DNA of 64,000 nt from Anaerotignum lactatifermentans DSM 14214 (GTDB lineage: Bacteria; Bacillota; Clostridia; Lachnospirales; Anaerotignaceae): assembly GCF_900142265.1 (NCBI RefSeq), contig NZ_FRAH01000005.1:45034-109033 (forward strand), read 5' to 3'. Position 1 is the first letter of the stretch, and every line of letters starts with the position of its first letter. This document shows, piece after piece, positions 10,576 to 19,294 of this stretch. The position numbers and the translations under genes were made by a program. Under the pieces are notes generated by a model. It was given only the letters and a program-made list of their open reading frames with translations, was not told the DNA's origin and made no database searches.

Positions 10576-10774
10576 CATATAAAAACAGGATAACCAAACG
10601 ATGTCCTTTCATAATGCGAAAATCCCTGTTTCTGAACAACGGATACGGAATCGGCGGATTCCATGGAGCAAATACCTTGAAACCCGCCTTTTCCTAACTA
10701 CCGTTGTTCATTTTCATAGTATGTGTCCATGGTTTATTGGGAACCATTTTGGACACTTGATTTCGGATTTTCTC
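10576..10774 (-). ncRNA. Structured 5' leader of the thioredoxin-reductase-like gene
   Basis: The transcript from the promoter at 10809-10781 has about 200 nt before the ribosome site. Three inverted repeats are visible. P1 (10755-10724) pairs TGTCC with GGACA and ATGGTT with AACCAT. P2 (10709-10634) is a perfect 9-bp GAACAACGG/CCGTTGTTC stem enclosing a GGCGG/CCGCC stem. P3 (10631-10583) pairs AAACAGG with CCTGTTT and is followed by T residues 8 bases before AAGGAGGA. The order suggests a cis-regulatory RNA with an attenuator-like last hairpin. It matches no riboswitch class that I recognise. Confidence 0.45.
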
Positions 10775-10780
10775 TCATTG

Positions 10781-10809
10781 AGAATATCATAAAGTTATCC
10801 TATTTGCAA
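10781..10809 (-). promoter_or_regulatory. Promoter of the thioredoxin-reductase-like gene
   Basis: On the minus strand TTGCAA (10809-10804), a 17-bp spacer and TATTCT (10786-10781) lie just past the stop of the EF-G-like gene. It is the only good candidate for this gene and implies a leader of about 210 nt. Confidence 0.6.
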
Positions 10810-10814
10810 TGTTC

Positions 10815-12887
10815 TTATTTCTGTTCTGCTCTTGCAGCGATAATTTTCTTCTGGATTTCCATAGGAGCTTCTTCGTAACGTTCGAAGTGGTGTCTGTAAT
10901 CGCCACGGCTCTGAGTCAGAGAACGCAGGTCTGTTGCGTATTTGTGCATTTCAGCTGTAGGAACTTCTGCAACGATGCATTTCTTATTGCCAACAGCGTC
11001 CATGCTCAGGATACGACCACGACGTTTGTTGATATCGCCCATGATATCTCCCATGTATTTTTCAGGAATCAGAACTTCCACATGTTCGATGGGTTCCAGA
11101 ATGGTCGGTTTTGCCTGAGGGATACCTTCCTTGAAGGCTACAGATGTTGCCATCTTGAATGCCATTTCAGAAGAGTCAACAGGATGGTAGGAACCGTCTG
11201 TCAATGTTGCTTTCAGACCTACTACGGGGTAACCAGCCAGTACACCAGACTGTACGCATTCCTGCAGACCTTTTTCTACAGCGGGGAAGTACTGTTTGGG
11301 TACGGAACCGCCGAAGATCTTTTCTTCGAATACATAAGGTACAGACAGATCGCCGCTGGGTTCGAATTCCATAACAACGTCACCGAACTGACCATGACCG
11401 CCGGACTGTTTCTTATATCTGCCGCGTACGGAAGCTTTGGATTTGATTGTTTCACGATAAGGAATGATAGGATCTTTCAGTTCCACTTCAATCTTATATT
11501 TGTTTTTCAGTTTATTGACCATAACATCCAGCTGCTGTTCGCCGATACCATAAATCAATGTCTGTTTTGTTTCTTTGTTCACTTCCATCTTGATGGTAGG
11601 ATCTTCTTCACGGATCTTGGAAAGAGCTGCGGACAGTTTGTCTTCATCGCCTTTGCCTTTGGGCTGGATTGCCATGCACAGAACGGATTCAGGCAGGTTG
11701 ATTTTGGGAATAACGATGTTTGCTTCTTTCAAAGACAGTGTATCCTGTGTGGAAGTGTTGGACAGTTTTGCCAGAGCGCCGATATCACCGGAATGGAGTT
11801 CATCCACTTCGATCTGTTCTTTCCCTCTGATAACATACAGGTGACCAACTTTTTCCACTGTATCTTTTTCTTCGTTATAAACGCTCATAGAAGCGTCCAG
11901 TTTACCAGTCATAACTCTGAACAGGTTCAGACGACCAATATAAGGGTCTGCGATGGTTTTGAATACAAAAGCAGAGAATCTTTCGTCGTCTGTGGAGCAG
12001 TAAACCACTTTTTCACCATTATGGAATGCATGGAAGTTGGGTTTTGCTTCGTTTGCGGGAGGTGTAAAGCGAACGATGGTATTCAGAAGCAGTTTTACAC
12101 CATAGCCCAGTGTAGCGGAACCACACATTACAGGCGCGATGGTATGATTTTCGATACCATATTTCAGACCATCGTAGATTTCTTCTTCTGTCAGTTCAAT
12201 GTCATTGAAGAATTTTTCCATGAGTTCGTCGCTGCTTTCTGCTGCAACTTCTACCAACATGGAACGCAGAACTTCTACTTCGTCCTTTTTATCTTCAGGC
12301 ATTTCGCAGGGCTGCAGTTTGCCGTCTACTTTCTTTCTTGCATCTCTCTTAATCAGATTGATGAAGCCAACGAATTTGCCATCTGCATCATTGAAAGGAA
12401 TCTGCAAAGGTGCAACGGATTTGCCGAATTTCACACGCATATCTGCCAATGTTTTTTCAAAGTCCGCATTTTCGTCATCCATCTGGTTTACAAAGAAAAT
12501 ACGAGGCAGATGCATTTCTTCGGTATATTCCCATGCTTTTTCAGTACCAACTTCTACGCCGGATTTTGCGGAAACCATGATCAGGGCTGTATCCGCTACG
12601 CTCATAGCCAGTTTGGATTCAGCCACGAAGTCAAAATAACCAGGTGTATCCAAGAAGTTGATCTTTGTATCCTGCCATTCTACAGGCAGTACGGATGTAC
12701 TGATAGATACCTTACGGCGAATTTCTTCTGGATCGTAGTCACTAACGGTATTGCCTTCGTCCACTTTCCCGAATCTCTTTGTTGCTCCGGAATAGAACAG
12801 CGCTGCTTCGGCATAAGTGGTTTTCCCGGAACCGCTGTGACCCAATAGTACTACGTTTCTCACCTTATCTGCTGCGTAACTTTTCAT
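10815..12887 (-). CDS. Elongation factor G-like GTPase (FusA2 type)
   Basis: This 690-residue protein has the EF-G domain order: G domain, EF-G domain II (about 300-390), and III to V ending with VEVLIPEKYMGDIMGDINKRRGRI near 615. The P-loop is GHSGSGKTT instead of the canonical AHIDAGKTT of true EF-G. The switch II motif is DTPGYFDF and the NKxD position reads NQMD. These mark the second EF-G-like family present beside real EF-G in many Firmicutes and Actinobacteria, whose precise task is not settled. The ATG at 12887 follows GGGAGG. The longer frame upstream has no ribosome site and overlaps the promoter. There is no ribosomal-protein operon around it, further evidence that it is not the main EF-G. 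Confidence 0.88.
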   Translation of the reverse strand: MKSYAADKVRNVVLLGHSGSGKTTYAEAALFYSGATKRFGKVDEGNTVSDYDPEEIRRKVSISTSVLPVEWQDTKINFLDTPGYFDFVAESKLAMSVADTALIMVSAKSGVEVGTEKAWEYTEEMHLPRIFFVNQMDDENADFEKTLADMRVKFGKSVAPLQIPFNDADGKFVGFINLIKRDARKKVDGKLQPCEMPEDKKDEVEVLRSMLVEVAAESSDELMEKFFNDIELTEEEIYDGLKYGIENHTIAPVMCGSATLGYGVKLLLNTIVRFTPPANEAKPNFHAFHNGEKVVYCSTDDERFSAFVFKTIADPYIGRLNLFRVMTGKLDASMSVYNEEKDTVEKVGHLYVIRGKEQIEVDELHSGDIGALAKLSNTSTQDTLSLKEANIVIPKINLPESVLCMAIQPKGKGDEDKLSAALSKIREEDPTIKMEVNKETKQTLIYGIGEQQLDVMVNKLKNKYKIEVELKDPIIPYRETIKSKASVRGRYKKQSGGHGQFGDVVMEFEPSGDLSVPYVFEEKIFGGSVPKQYFPAVEKGLQECVQSGVLAGYPVVGLKATLTDGSYHPVDSSEMAFKMATSVAFKEGIPQAKPTILEPIEHVEVLIPEKYMGDIMGDINKRRGRILSMDAVGNKKCIVAEVPTAEMHKYATDLRSLTQSRGDYRHHFERYEEAPMEIQKKIIAARAEQK

Positions 12888-12952
12888 ACTGATACCTCCC
12901 TTGGTATTGAATAATCGGACAAGTCGCCCGTCAGTTTTCATGTATACAGTAT

Positions 12953-12982
12953 TATATAGCATTTACACAATATACATATCAA
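12953..12982 (-). promoter_or_regulatory. Promoter of the EF-G-like gene
   Basis: On the minus strand TTGATA (12982-12977), an 18-bp spacer and TATATA (12958-12953, overlapping TATAAT) lie about 65 bases before the start. The rest of the gap up to 13103 holds nothing else I can support. Confidence 0.5.
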
Positions 12983-13103
12983 TATAAATACGGCACTTGT
13001 TACGATTTCCCTTTATTTTTTATAAAAAAACTTTCTCTTTGGAGGATAGCATAAAACAGCTATTGTAATTCGTGATAGACATTGTATAATTTTTCAGAAA
13101 TAT

Positions 13104-13652
13104 TTATACCTGCGGCTGACGAAAGGGCACACCGAAATAATCCGCAATGGATTTTGCCAGCGCTTTGGCAATCTGATCAATATTCTCTTTGATCCACTGC
13201 GCATCCTCTATATTATCGTGATACCCTACTTCCACCAGCACTGCCGGCGCATTGGTACGGCGCAATTCCCGCAGGGTTGCCGTTGCCACAGACTGTACTT
13301 TTTCTCCATCTGGATAAACCTGCTTCATATTTTCCGTAACAATATCCGCCATTTCTCCGCCATAAGGGCTATTGTAAAAATAATACGCATCCACCCCCTG
13401 CAATTTCCCTGCCAGACTTTCCGGCGCTGCATTGGAATGAATGGCAAAATGCAGGTCATAATTTCCTTCATTGGAAGCGGCAATGGCTTCCCCCAGACTC
13501 ATTTCCGGTCGATTTCTCGTAAATTCAATGCCAGATGCCAGCAAATAAGGCTCCATGGCATCGGCAATGAGATTGGTGATCTCCTCCTCTGTTCCACCGT
13601 TTACATACAAATTATACTCCTGCAAAGAAGGACTCAGATAAACACGCGGCAT
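13104..13652 (-). CDS. N-acetylmuramoyl-L-alanine amidase-like protein (Amidase_3)
   Basis: Amidase_3 enzymes are zinc hydrolases that cut the bond between muramic acid and L-alanine in peptidoglycan. The 182-residue protein is a bare catalytic domain with no signal peptide. It shows the second zinc-ligand Glu region NGGTEEEITNLIADAMEPYL (about 18-37), the third-ligand segment LHFAIHSNAAP (about 66-76) and the catalytic-Glu segment VLVEVGYHDN (about 145-154). At the place of the first zinc ligand, normally a His in DPGHGG, it reads LSPSLQEYN, with no histidine. Similar clostridial proteins share this beginning, so zinc may be held differently. The start at 13652 follows GGCGGA. It is transcribed as a single gene, and the missing signal peptide leaves its export route open. 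Confidence 0.75.
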   Translation of the reverse strand: MPRVYLSPSLQEYNLYVNGGTEEEITNLIADAMEPYLLASGIEFTRNRPEMSLGEAIAASNEGNYDLHFAIHSNAAPESLAGKLQGVDAYYFYNSPYGGEMADIVTENMKQVYPDGEKVQSVATATLRELRRTNAPAVLVEVGYHDNIEDAQWIKENIDQIAKALAKSIADYFGVPFRQPQV

Positions 13653-13725
13653 TCTCATTCCGCCTTTCTTTCTGTTCTCTTTTCTTATGTATTCAGTTTT
13701 TCGTTGATTTGTGCCTGTATACATC

Positions 13726-13768
13726 AAAAAAGCCCTTTGCCATGTTTTCACACAGCAAAAGGCTTTTT
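13726..13768. terminator. Terminator of the Na/Pi cotransporter gene
   Basis: Stem 13726-13740 pairs with 13755-13768 and is flanked by A and T tracts, so it works on either strand. It lies 10 bases past the cotransporter stop on the minus strand. Confidence 0.8.
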
Positions 13769-13778
13769 CTCGTTTTTA

Positions 13779-15467
13779 TTAAACAACGGGCATGATTGCT
13801 TCGTCGTGATAATTCTTTTCTACTCTGTTTTCGTTCAATACTACCTGTGCAATGTTCATTGCATGGTCGGAAACACGTTCCAGATTGCCCAGCATTTCCA
13901 GGAAATGGATACCAGAGTTTACATTACATTCCGCATTGGACAGACGGTCGATATGGCTTGCACGAAGTTTCTTTTCCAGTGCGTCCACCTGTTCTTCCAG
14001 TACAGCGGTTTTCATAGCGTAGGTAATGTCGTTGTTTTCCAATGCTTTCAGCGCATTTTCGTAACTTGCCAATGTTACCTTTGTCATTTCACTCAATTCA
14101 TCCAAAGCCATGTTGGAGAATGTGATTTCTTCTCTTTCCATTTCTTCTGCCAGTTCTGCAATGTTTTCCGCATGGTCACCCACACGTTCCATATCACTGA
14201 TGGTATTGAGCAAGGATGTTACTGTCTGATTGTCTTTTTCACTGATCTGCAAAGTACACAGTTTGATCAGATATTCAGAAATGCTGTCACAAACCTTATC
14301 CACAACATTTTCGCGCTGTTTTACTTCTTCGATCTTATCATGGTCTTTCTTAATCAGTGCATCAAAAGAGCTCTGCAGGTTTTCCAGTGCAATACGACCC
14401 AGACGCAGTGTTTCCAGTTTTGCGCCTTCTACTGCCAGGCTGGGTGTTTCCAGAATACGTTTGTCCAGATGAACCAGCTGACTTTCGTCTTTGCGTTCGA
14501 TTTCCTGTACATGGTTGATTCTCTTTGCAATTTTGATGATGATATTAGACAAGGGAATTACCATCAGAGTTGTACCAATGTTGAAGATTGTGTGGATGGC
14601 ACTGATCTGTGTCTGAGTAATGATCTCGCTGCCCATAGCAGGATTGAGAACAGTAAAGTACACGATCGCTACGATACTGAATACGATGGTACCGGTAATA
14701 TTAAACATCAGGTGCATGTAACCAACACATTTTGCTGTTTTTGTAGCGCCAATACCACTGATCAGAGCGGTTACACAAGTACCGATATTCTGACCCATGA
14801 TGATATATACTGCCGCATTGAAAGGCACCAGACCGGAAGCCGCCAAGGACAGCAGAATACCCTGAGATGCAGAGGAGCTCTGGATAATGGCTGTTACAAA
14901 AGTACCAGCAAAAATACCCAGCAGAGGGTTTTTGCCCAGTGTTACAAACATGGAACGGAAAGCTTCGGAATCACGCAGAGGTTCTACGGAAGATGACATG
15001 CTTTCGATACCAATAAACAACACACCAAAACCAATTACAATAGAAGCAATTTCTTTCCGGCGGGCATTTTTACCGCTCATCATCAAGATGACACCCAGCA
15101 TAACCGCCAGAGGTGCAATGGTTGCGGGGCTGAACATCTTTGCCCATTCGGAACTGGATACCAGCCAGCCTGTTACAGTTGTACCAATGTTGGCACCCAT
15201 GATAACACTCATGGCCTGTGTCAGGTTCATCAAACCAGCATTTACAAAACCAACGACCATAACGGTTGTTGCGGAGGAACTCTGTACAATGGCTGTTACC
15301 AATGCACCCAGAGCAATCCCCATCAATTTGTTCTGTGTCAGTGCTTCCAAAATGCTCTTCATTTTGGAGCCGGCGGCGTTCTGAAGACCCTGCGCCATGA
15401 TGTTCATGCCGTAGATAAACAAAGCCAGACCGCCAATAAACGGAATAATCATTTGTGCGTAATTCAT
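13779..15467 (-). CDS. Na+/phosphate cotransporter family protein (NptA-like)
   Basis: The 562-residue membrane protein imports phosphate (or a similar anion) with sodium. The first 300 residues hold about eight hydrophobic segments with the duplicated signature AIVQSSSATT (about 66-75) and AIIQSSSASQG, the family hallmark. After residue about 340 comes a soluble PhoU-like helical domain made of two repeats, rich in Glu and Lys, common in bacterial members and thought to be regulatory. I chose ATG 15467, preceded by AGGGAGG. Upstream codons in frame run through the promoter. The gene has its own promoter and terminator and stands alone. Confidence 0.92.
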   Translation of the reverse strand: MNYAQMIIPFIGGLALFIYGMNIMAQGLQNAAGSKMKSILEALTQNKLMGIALGALVTAIVQSSSATTVMVVGFVNAGLMNLTQAMSVIMGANIGTTVTGWLVSSSEWAKMFSPATIAPLAVMLGVILMMSGKNARRKEIASIVIGFGVLFIGIESMSSSVEPLRDSEAFRSMFVTLGKNPLLGIFAGTFVTAIIQSSSASQGILLSLAASGLVPFNAAVYIIMGQNIGTCVTALISGIGATKTAKCVGYMHLMFNITGTIVFSIVAIVYFTVLNPAMGSEIITQTQISAIHTIFNIGTTLMVIPLSNIIIKIAKRINHVQEIERKDESQLVHLDKRILETPSLAVEGAKLETLRLGRIALENLQSSFDALIKKDHDKIEEVKQRENVVDKVCDSISEYLIKLCTLQISEKDNQTVTSLLNTISDMERVGDHAENIAELAEEMEREEITFSNMALDELSEMTKVTLASYENALKALENNDITYAMKTAVLEEQVDALEKKLRASHIDRLSNAECNVNSGIHFLEMLGNLERVSDHAMNIAQVVLNENRVEKNYHDEAIMPVV

Positions 15468-15526
15468 CGCTGCCTCCCTATAAATTTTTCTTATAGAACA
15501 TAACCCTTGTTTATATACCATCAAAC

Positions 15527-15555
15527 ATGATACCACAAACAATGGTTCCATGCAA
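15527..15555 (-). promoter_or_regulatory. Promoter of the Na/Pi cotransporter
   Basis: On the minus strand TTGCAT (15555-15550), a 17-bp spacer and TATCAT (15532-15527) lie 60 bases before the start codon, between mnmA and this gene. Confidence 0.65.
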
Positions 15556-15602
15556 TTACAAAATGCGACAAATAGCAGTTTTTGAAAATATATACAAAAT
15601 CT

Positions 15603-16718
15603 TTATTCAGCTTCGTTCTTTCTTTGATGAATTGGCAGTTTTGCTCCTAAAATGGTACCGCCGCCAGCCACATATTCCCCGTCATAAAGCACCAAAGCCT
15701 GTCCCGGTGTAATGGCTCTCTGAGGCTCATCAAAGGTACATTCCAGCAAGTCCTCTCCTACCATACGTACGGTACAGTCTGCCATCTTGTGGCTGTAACG
15801 GATTTTTCCGCGGAAACGCATGCCGTCTGTAAATTCCGGCACAGACATGCAGTTAATCTGGTTTGCATATACAGTTCTGGAGAAAAGGGTTTCGTTATCA
15901 CAAAGGATAACTTCGTTCTTATCCACATCCAAACCATATACATACATAGGTTTACCAAAAGCAATCCCTAAGCCTTTTCGCTGTCCAACGGTATAGTAAA
16001 TCAAGCCTTTATGCTGTCCAAGTACGTTGCCTTCCATGTCTACAAAATTTCCCGGGCAATGATTTTTGCCTCTTTCCCGTTCCAAAAAGGCACCATAATC
16101 TCCGTCAGGAATGAAGCAAATATCCTGACTGTCGCTTTTCTTCGCAATGAAATCATCAATATTGGCAGCGATTTTACGGATTTCATCCTTTTCATAGAAG
16201 CCCACAGGCATCAATGTTCTTTCCAGCTGTTCCTGCGTCAGGCGATACAAGGCATAGGTCTGGTCTTTTGCCGCTGTAACAGACGCTTTGATGGAGTATC
16301 TGCCTGTAACAGGATGTTTTTCAATGCGGGCATAATGTCCTGTTGCAATATAATCTGCCCCAATTTTGTTGGCATAATCCAACAGAGCTGCCCATTTTAC
16401 ATGACGGTTGCAGGCAATACAAGGATTGGGGGTCATGCCTCTTTCATAGCTATTAATGAAGTAATCCACGACATTTTCACGAAATTCTTTCCGAAAGTCC
16501 AAAACATGGAATTCGATTCCCAACTTTTCCGCTACACGGGAAGCATCTTTCACAGCAGAAAGATTGCCGCAGCCTTCTGTTTCTCCCGGCTCCTGCCACA
16601 TACCCATGGTGACGCCGATCACTTCATACCCTTCTTCTTTTAATAAATAAGCAGCCGTAGAACTGTCTACGCCGCCAGACATTCCGATAATTACTTTTCC
16701 TTTTGACAATGGTTTCAC
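15603..16718 (-). CDS. mnmA: tRNA-specific 2-thiouridylase MnmA
   Basis: MnmA adenylates and thiolates U34 of tRNA-Lys, -Glu and -Gln, using sulfur passed from a cysteine desulfurase. The 371 residues include the PP-loop GMSGGVDSSTAA (about 12-23). The first catalytic Cys lies in NPCIACNRHVKW, followed by YIATGHYARI, and the second catalytic Cys lies in SQDICFIPDGDYG. The C-terminal beta-barrel domain ends near residue 360. No ATG is available: GTG at 16718 comes 3 bases after AAGG, and a TTG three codons later is the alternative. It follows nifS and iscU, the natural sulfur donors, but a terminator after iscU suggests partly separate transcription. Confidence 0.97.
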   Translation of the reverse strand: MKPLSKGKVIIGMSGGVDSSTAAYLLKEEGYEVIGVTMGMWQEPGETEGCGNLSAVKDASRVAEKLGIEFHVLDFRKEFRENVVDYFINSYERGMTPNPCIACNRHVKWAALLDYANKIGADYIATGHYARIEKHPVTGRYSIKASVTAAKDQTYALYRLTQEQLERTLMPVGFYEKDEIRKIAANIDDFIAKKSDSQDICFIPDGDYGAFLERERGKNHCPGNFVDMEGNVLGQHKGLIYYTVGQRKGLGIAFGKPMYVYGLDVDKNEVILCDNETLFSRTVYANQINCMSVPEFTDGMRFRGKIRYSHKMADCTVRMVGEDLLECTFDEPQRAITPGQALVLYDGEYVAGGGTILGAKLPIHQRKNEAE

Positions 16719-16805
16719 CGACCTTATATTATTTTCGTTTTTCGTTTCTCATGGTACCATATTCCCCATTGGGAAACAAGGCTTTCCTTCTCTTTCCAAA
16801 TACAG

Positions 16806-16843
16806 AAAAAGTCCGATGCTCCCGAAAGAGAATCGGACTTTTT
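16806..16843. terminator. Terminator after nifS-iscU
   Basis: AAAAAGTCCGAT (16806-16817) pairs with ATCGGACTTTTT (16832-16843) around a 14-nt loop. It lies 8 bases past the iscU stop. Confidence 0.8.
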
Positions 16844-16851
16844 GATTTCAT

Positions 16852-17289
16852 TTATTCTTCTGTATGATGATGGAGTTCATCAATGTCATTGACAGGTTTT
16901 TTCAGACCTTCGATGACAATGTGATTTTTTTCTGCATAATCCCAAAGTGCTGCGTGGAGCGCTTCTTCTGCCAAGCAGGAACAGTGTACCTTTACAGGAG
17001 GCAGCCCATCCAGCGCTTCCATAACCGCTTTGTTTGTTACTTCCAGCGCCTGCTGAATGGTTTTGCCTTTCACCAGTTCTGTTGCCATAGAGCTGGTAGC
17101 TACGGCTGCGCCACAGCCAAATGTTTTGAATTTTGCATCCTGAATGATGCCGTCTTCAATCTGCAAATATACCTTCATAATATCGCCGCATTTTGCGTTA
17201 CCAACGGTACCAACACCGCTGGCATCTTCAATTTCGCCTACGTTTCTGGGATTCATAAAGTGATCCATTACTTTTGCGCTGTATTCCAT
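16852..17289 (-). CDS. nifU: Iron-sulfur cluster scaffold protein NifU/IscU
   Basis: This is the scaffold on which a nascent [2Fe-2S] cluster is built from sulfur delivered by the cysteine desulfurase. The 145-residue protein has the three conserved cysteines, in NAKCGD (residue 34), FGCGAA (59) and HCSCLAEE (about 102-104). An additional Cys stands two residues after the third conserved one, where Val is frequent. The C-terminus is a His/Glu tail (HHHTEE). It begins 59 bases after nifS in a two-gene unit ended by a terminator. No IscR or IscA gene is near. Confidence 0.95.
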   Translation of the reverse strand: MEYSAKVMDHFMNPRNVGEIEDASGVGTVGNAKCGDIMKVYLQIEDGIIQDAKFKTFGCGAAVATSSMATELVKGKTIQQALEVTNKAVMEALDGLPPVKVHCSCLAEEALHAALWDYAEKNHIVIEGLKKPVNDIDELHHHTEE

Positions 17290-17348
17290 AAATCATTCCT
17301 CCTGAGTATTCAAACAATCAATTTGTAACCTTCTCTTTGTATTTATAA

Positions 17349-18530
17349 TTATTTTGCCTGTTTGCTGACTTCTTCATAAAGGGGAGACATTTCCCGCAGT
17401 CTTGCCACAATCTGAGGCAGTTTTTCCAAAATAAAATCAATTTCTTCCTCTGTATTGTCTGTATCCAGTGTCAGTCTTAAAGAACCATGGGCTTTTTCAT
17501 GAGGCAGCCCGATGGCCAGAAGCACATGAGAAGGATCCAGAGAACCGGATGTGCAAGCGGAACCACTGGATGCCGCTACGCCCAAAGCGTCTAACAACAG
17601 CAGCATGGATTCGCCTTCAATAAATTCAAAGGAAATATTGCAGTTGCCCGGCAGACGGTCTGTAGGATGACCATTCAGTTTGCTGTAAGGAATGGCTTCC
17701 AAAATGCCGTGGATCAGTCTGTCACGCATTTTTTCCAGCGTTGCTCTTGTTTCTGGCAGTTCTGCGGCAGCCAGTTCCACTGCCTTGCCCAGACCTACAA
17801 TACCGGGGATGTTTTCTGTGCCTGCACGCATTTTCTTTTCCTGTGCACCGCCGAAAATCAAAGGTGTGATGCGTACGCCTTTACGGATATAAATAGCGCC
17901 GATGCCTTTTGGTGCACCCAGTTTGTGACCACTGATAGACAGCAGGTCAATGTGCATTTCTTCCACATCAATGGGAACATGACCCATTGCCTGTACAGCG
18001 TCTGTGTGGAGGTAGATGCCTTTTTCATGTGCCAGTTTCCCGATTTCCGCGATTGGTTCGATGGTACCGATTTCATTGTTGGCAAACATCACGGAAATGA
18101 GAATGGTTTCTGGACAGATAGCCGCTTCCAGATCTTCCAATCTGACTTTGCCGTCTGCGTCTACATCCAGATATGTCACACGGAAACCATGTTTTTCCAG
18201 ATATTCACAAGTATGCAAAATCGCATGATGTTCAATTTTTGTGGTAATAATATGATTGCCCTTATCTTTCAGTGCTTCTGCCACACCCCGCAGTGCCATA
18301 TTGTCACTTTCGGAGCCACCTGCTGTAAAATAGATTTCAGAAGGCTGTGCATTGATGGCTGCTGCCACCTGTTCTCTTGCTTTTTCCATTGCCTTTTTAC
18401 TCTCTTTGGCAATGCCGTAAATGCCGGATGCATTTCCGTAATACTCTGTAAAATAAGGAAGCATTGCTTCCAGAACTTCTTTTCTGACAGGAGTTGTTGC
18501 TGCATGATCCATATAAATTTTTGTTGCCAT
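17349..18530 (-). CDS. nifS: Cysteine desulfurase NifS/IscS
   Basis: NifS is a PLP enzyme that takes sulfur from cysteine and hands it as persulfide to the scaffold and, probably, to MnmA. The 393 residues carry MDHAATTPVR at the N-terminus, the His of IEHHAILHTCE, the PLP lysine in SISGHKLGAPKG (near 204) and the active cysteine loop ASSGSACTSGSLDPSHVL (near 325-335). This is the short-loop group I form. The start follows GAGGAGG. It is the first gene of nifS-nifU and mnmA follows. The promoter at 18630-18602 is a strong sigma-A match. Confidence 0.96.
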   Translation of the reverse strand: MATKIYMDHAATTPVRKEVLEAMLPYFTEYYGNASGIYGIAKESKKAMEKAREQVAAAINAQPSEIYFTAGGSESDNMALRGVAEALKDKGNHIITTKIEHHAILHTCEYLEKHGFRVTYLDVDADGKVRLEDLEAAICPETILISVMFANNEIGTIEPIAEIGKLAHEKGIYLHTDAVQAMGHVPIDVEEMHIDLLSISGHKLGAPKGIGAIYIRKGVRITPLIFGGAQEKKMRAGTENIPGIVGLGKAVELAAAELPETRATLEKMRDRLIHGILEAIPYSKLNGHPTDRLPGNCNISFEFIEGESMLLLLDALGVAASSGSACTSGSLDPSHVLLAIGLPHEKAHGSLRLTLDTDNTEEEIDFILEKLPQIVARLREMSPLYEEVSKQAK

Positions 18531-18601
18531 AGTCTTGTCCTCCTCTAAAACAAATTATCATTTTATATATCATAGTATTCTTATATGCTTTGTGTGAATT
18601 A

Positions 18602-18630
18602 AATGTACCATACTTTTCATAGTTTGTCAA
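18602..18630 (-). promoter_or_regulatory. Promoter of nifS-nifU
   Basis: On the minus strand a perfect TTGACA (18630-18625), a 17-bp spacer and TACATT (18607-18602) lie 72 bases before the nifS start. The divergent gap 18541-18821 also holds a TATAAT (18749-18754, plus strand) that may serve the XRE gene but lacks a good -35. Confidence 0.75.
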
Positions 18631-18821
18631 TAGGAATTAAAAAAATAGTGCAAAATCCGATACGCCATTAATTTTTTGCAATTTGCAAACATTAGTAAAA
18701 ATATTTTTCTATCTGTGACAATGCCTTTTCTCGGTTCTGTATTAACCATATAATAAAATATGTATTTGCAACAGTTATAGTGAATTATGCGAAAGAAAAA
18801 ATGAAAAATGAGGTGAGCAGA

Positions 18822-19235
18822 TTGCAGGAATTTAAAGATCGACTGAAAATGCTGCGAAAAGAAAAAAAACTGACACAGGTAAAATTGGGAGAAATGTTAA
18901 ACTATGGTTATACCGCCATTGCTAACTACGAATCCGGACGCAATCAGCCCTCTATCCCTGATTTGAAAAAAATCGCATCTATTTTTGATGTTTCTTTAGA
19001 CTATCTTCTGGGGGTCAATGACATCCGCCATCCTTATATGGTAGATGATGATTCCATAGAATTTAACCGATTCCAGACCTATTATGCACAACTGAGTAAA
19101 AACAGCAGAGAAGAACTGCTTATGTATATGCAGTGGTTATTGGATCGCGATGCTATGCGAAAAGAAGAAAACGCAACGGAAAAATCTTCTTTGCTGCGTG
19201 TTGCACAGACTGAAAAAGAATATCGTAAAGATTAA
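18822..19235 (+). CDS. XRE-family transcriptional regulator
   Basis: The 137-residue DNA-binding protein has a Cro/C1-type helix-turn-helix at about residues 1-62, with KLTQVKLGEMLNYGYTAIANYESGRNQPSIPDL and then FDVSLDYLLGV. The remaining 75 residues are charged and helical and have no recognised fold. I chose TTG at 18822, 5 bases after GAGGTGA. A GTG at 18780 and an ATG at 18801 are in frame but have no ribosome site. It is transcribed alone, divergently from nifS, and ends at a strong terminator. The target is unknown. Small XRE proteins of this shape often repress their own gene or a neighbour. Confidence 0.8.
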   Translation: MQEFKDRLKMLRKEKKLTQVKLGEMLNYGYTAIANYESGRNQPSIPDLKKIASIFDVSLDYLLGVNDIRHPYMVDDDSIEFNRFQTYYAQLSKNSREELLMYMQWLLDRDAMRKEENATEKSSLLRVAQTEKEYRKD

Positions 19236-19241
19236 TCATGT

Positions 19242-19294
19242 AAAAAACCCTTTTGCTGCGGAAAGATTGCTTTCCACAGCAAAAGGGTTTTTTT
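19242..19294. terminator. Bidirectional terminator between convergent genes
   Basis: AAAAACCCTTTTGCTG pairs with CAGCAAAAGGGTTTTT around a 20-nt centre that itself has a short GGAAAG/CTTTCC stem. It serves the XRE gene on the plus strand and the small gene at 19478-19293 on the minus strand. Confidence 0.9.

Noticed and set aside
12963..13103. Small RNA or gene in the gap between amidase and EF-G-like gene
   Set aside because: Only AT-rich sequence and the -35 of the downstream promoter are visible.
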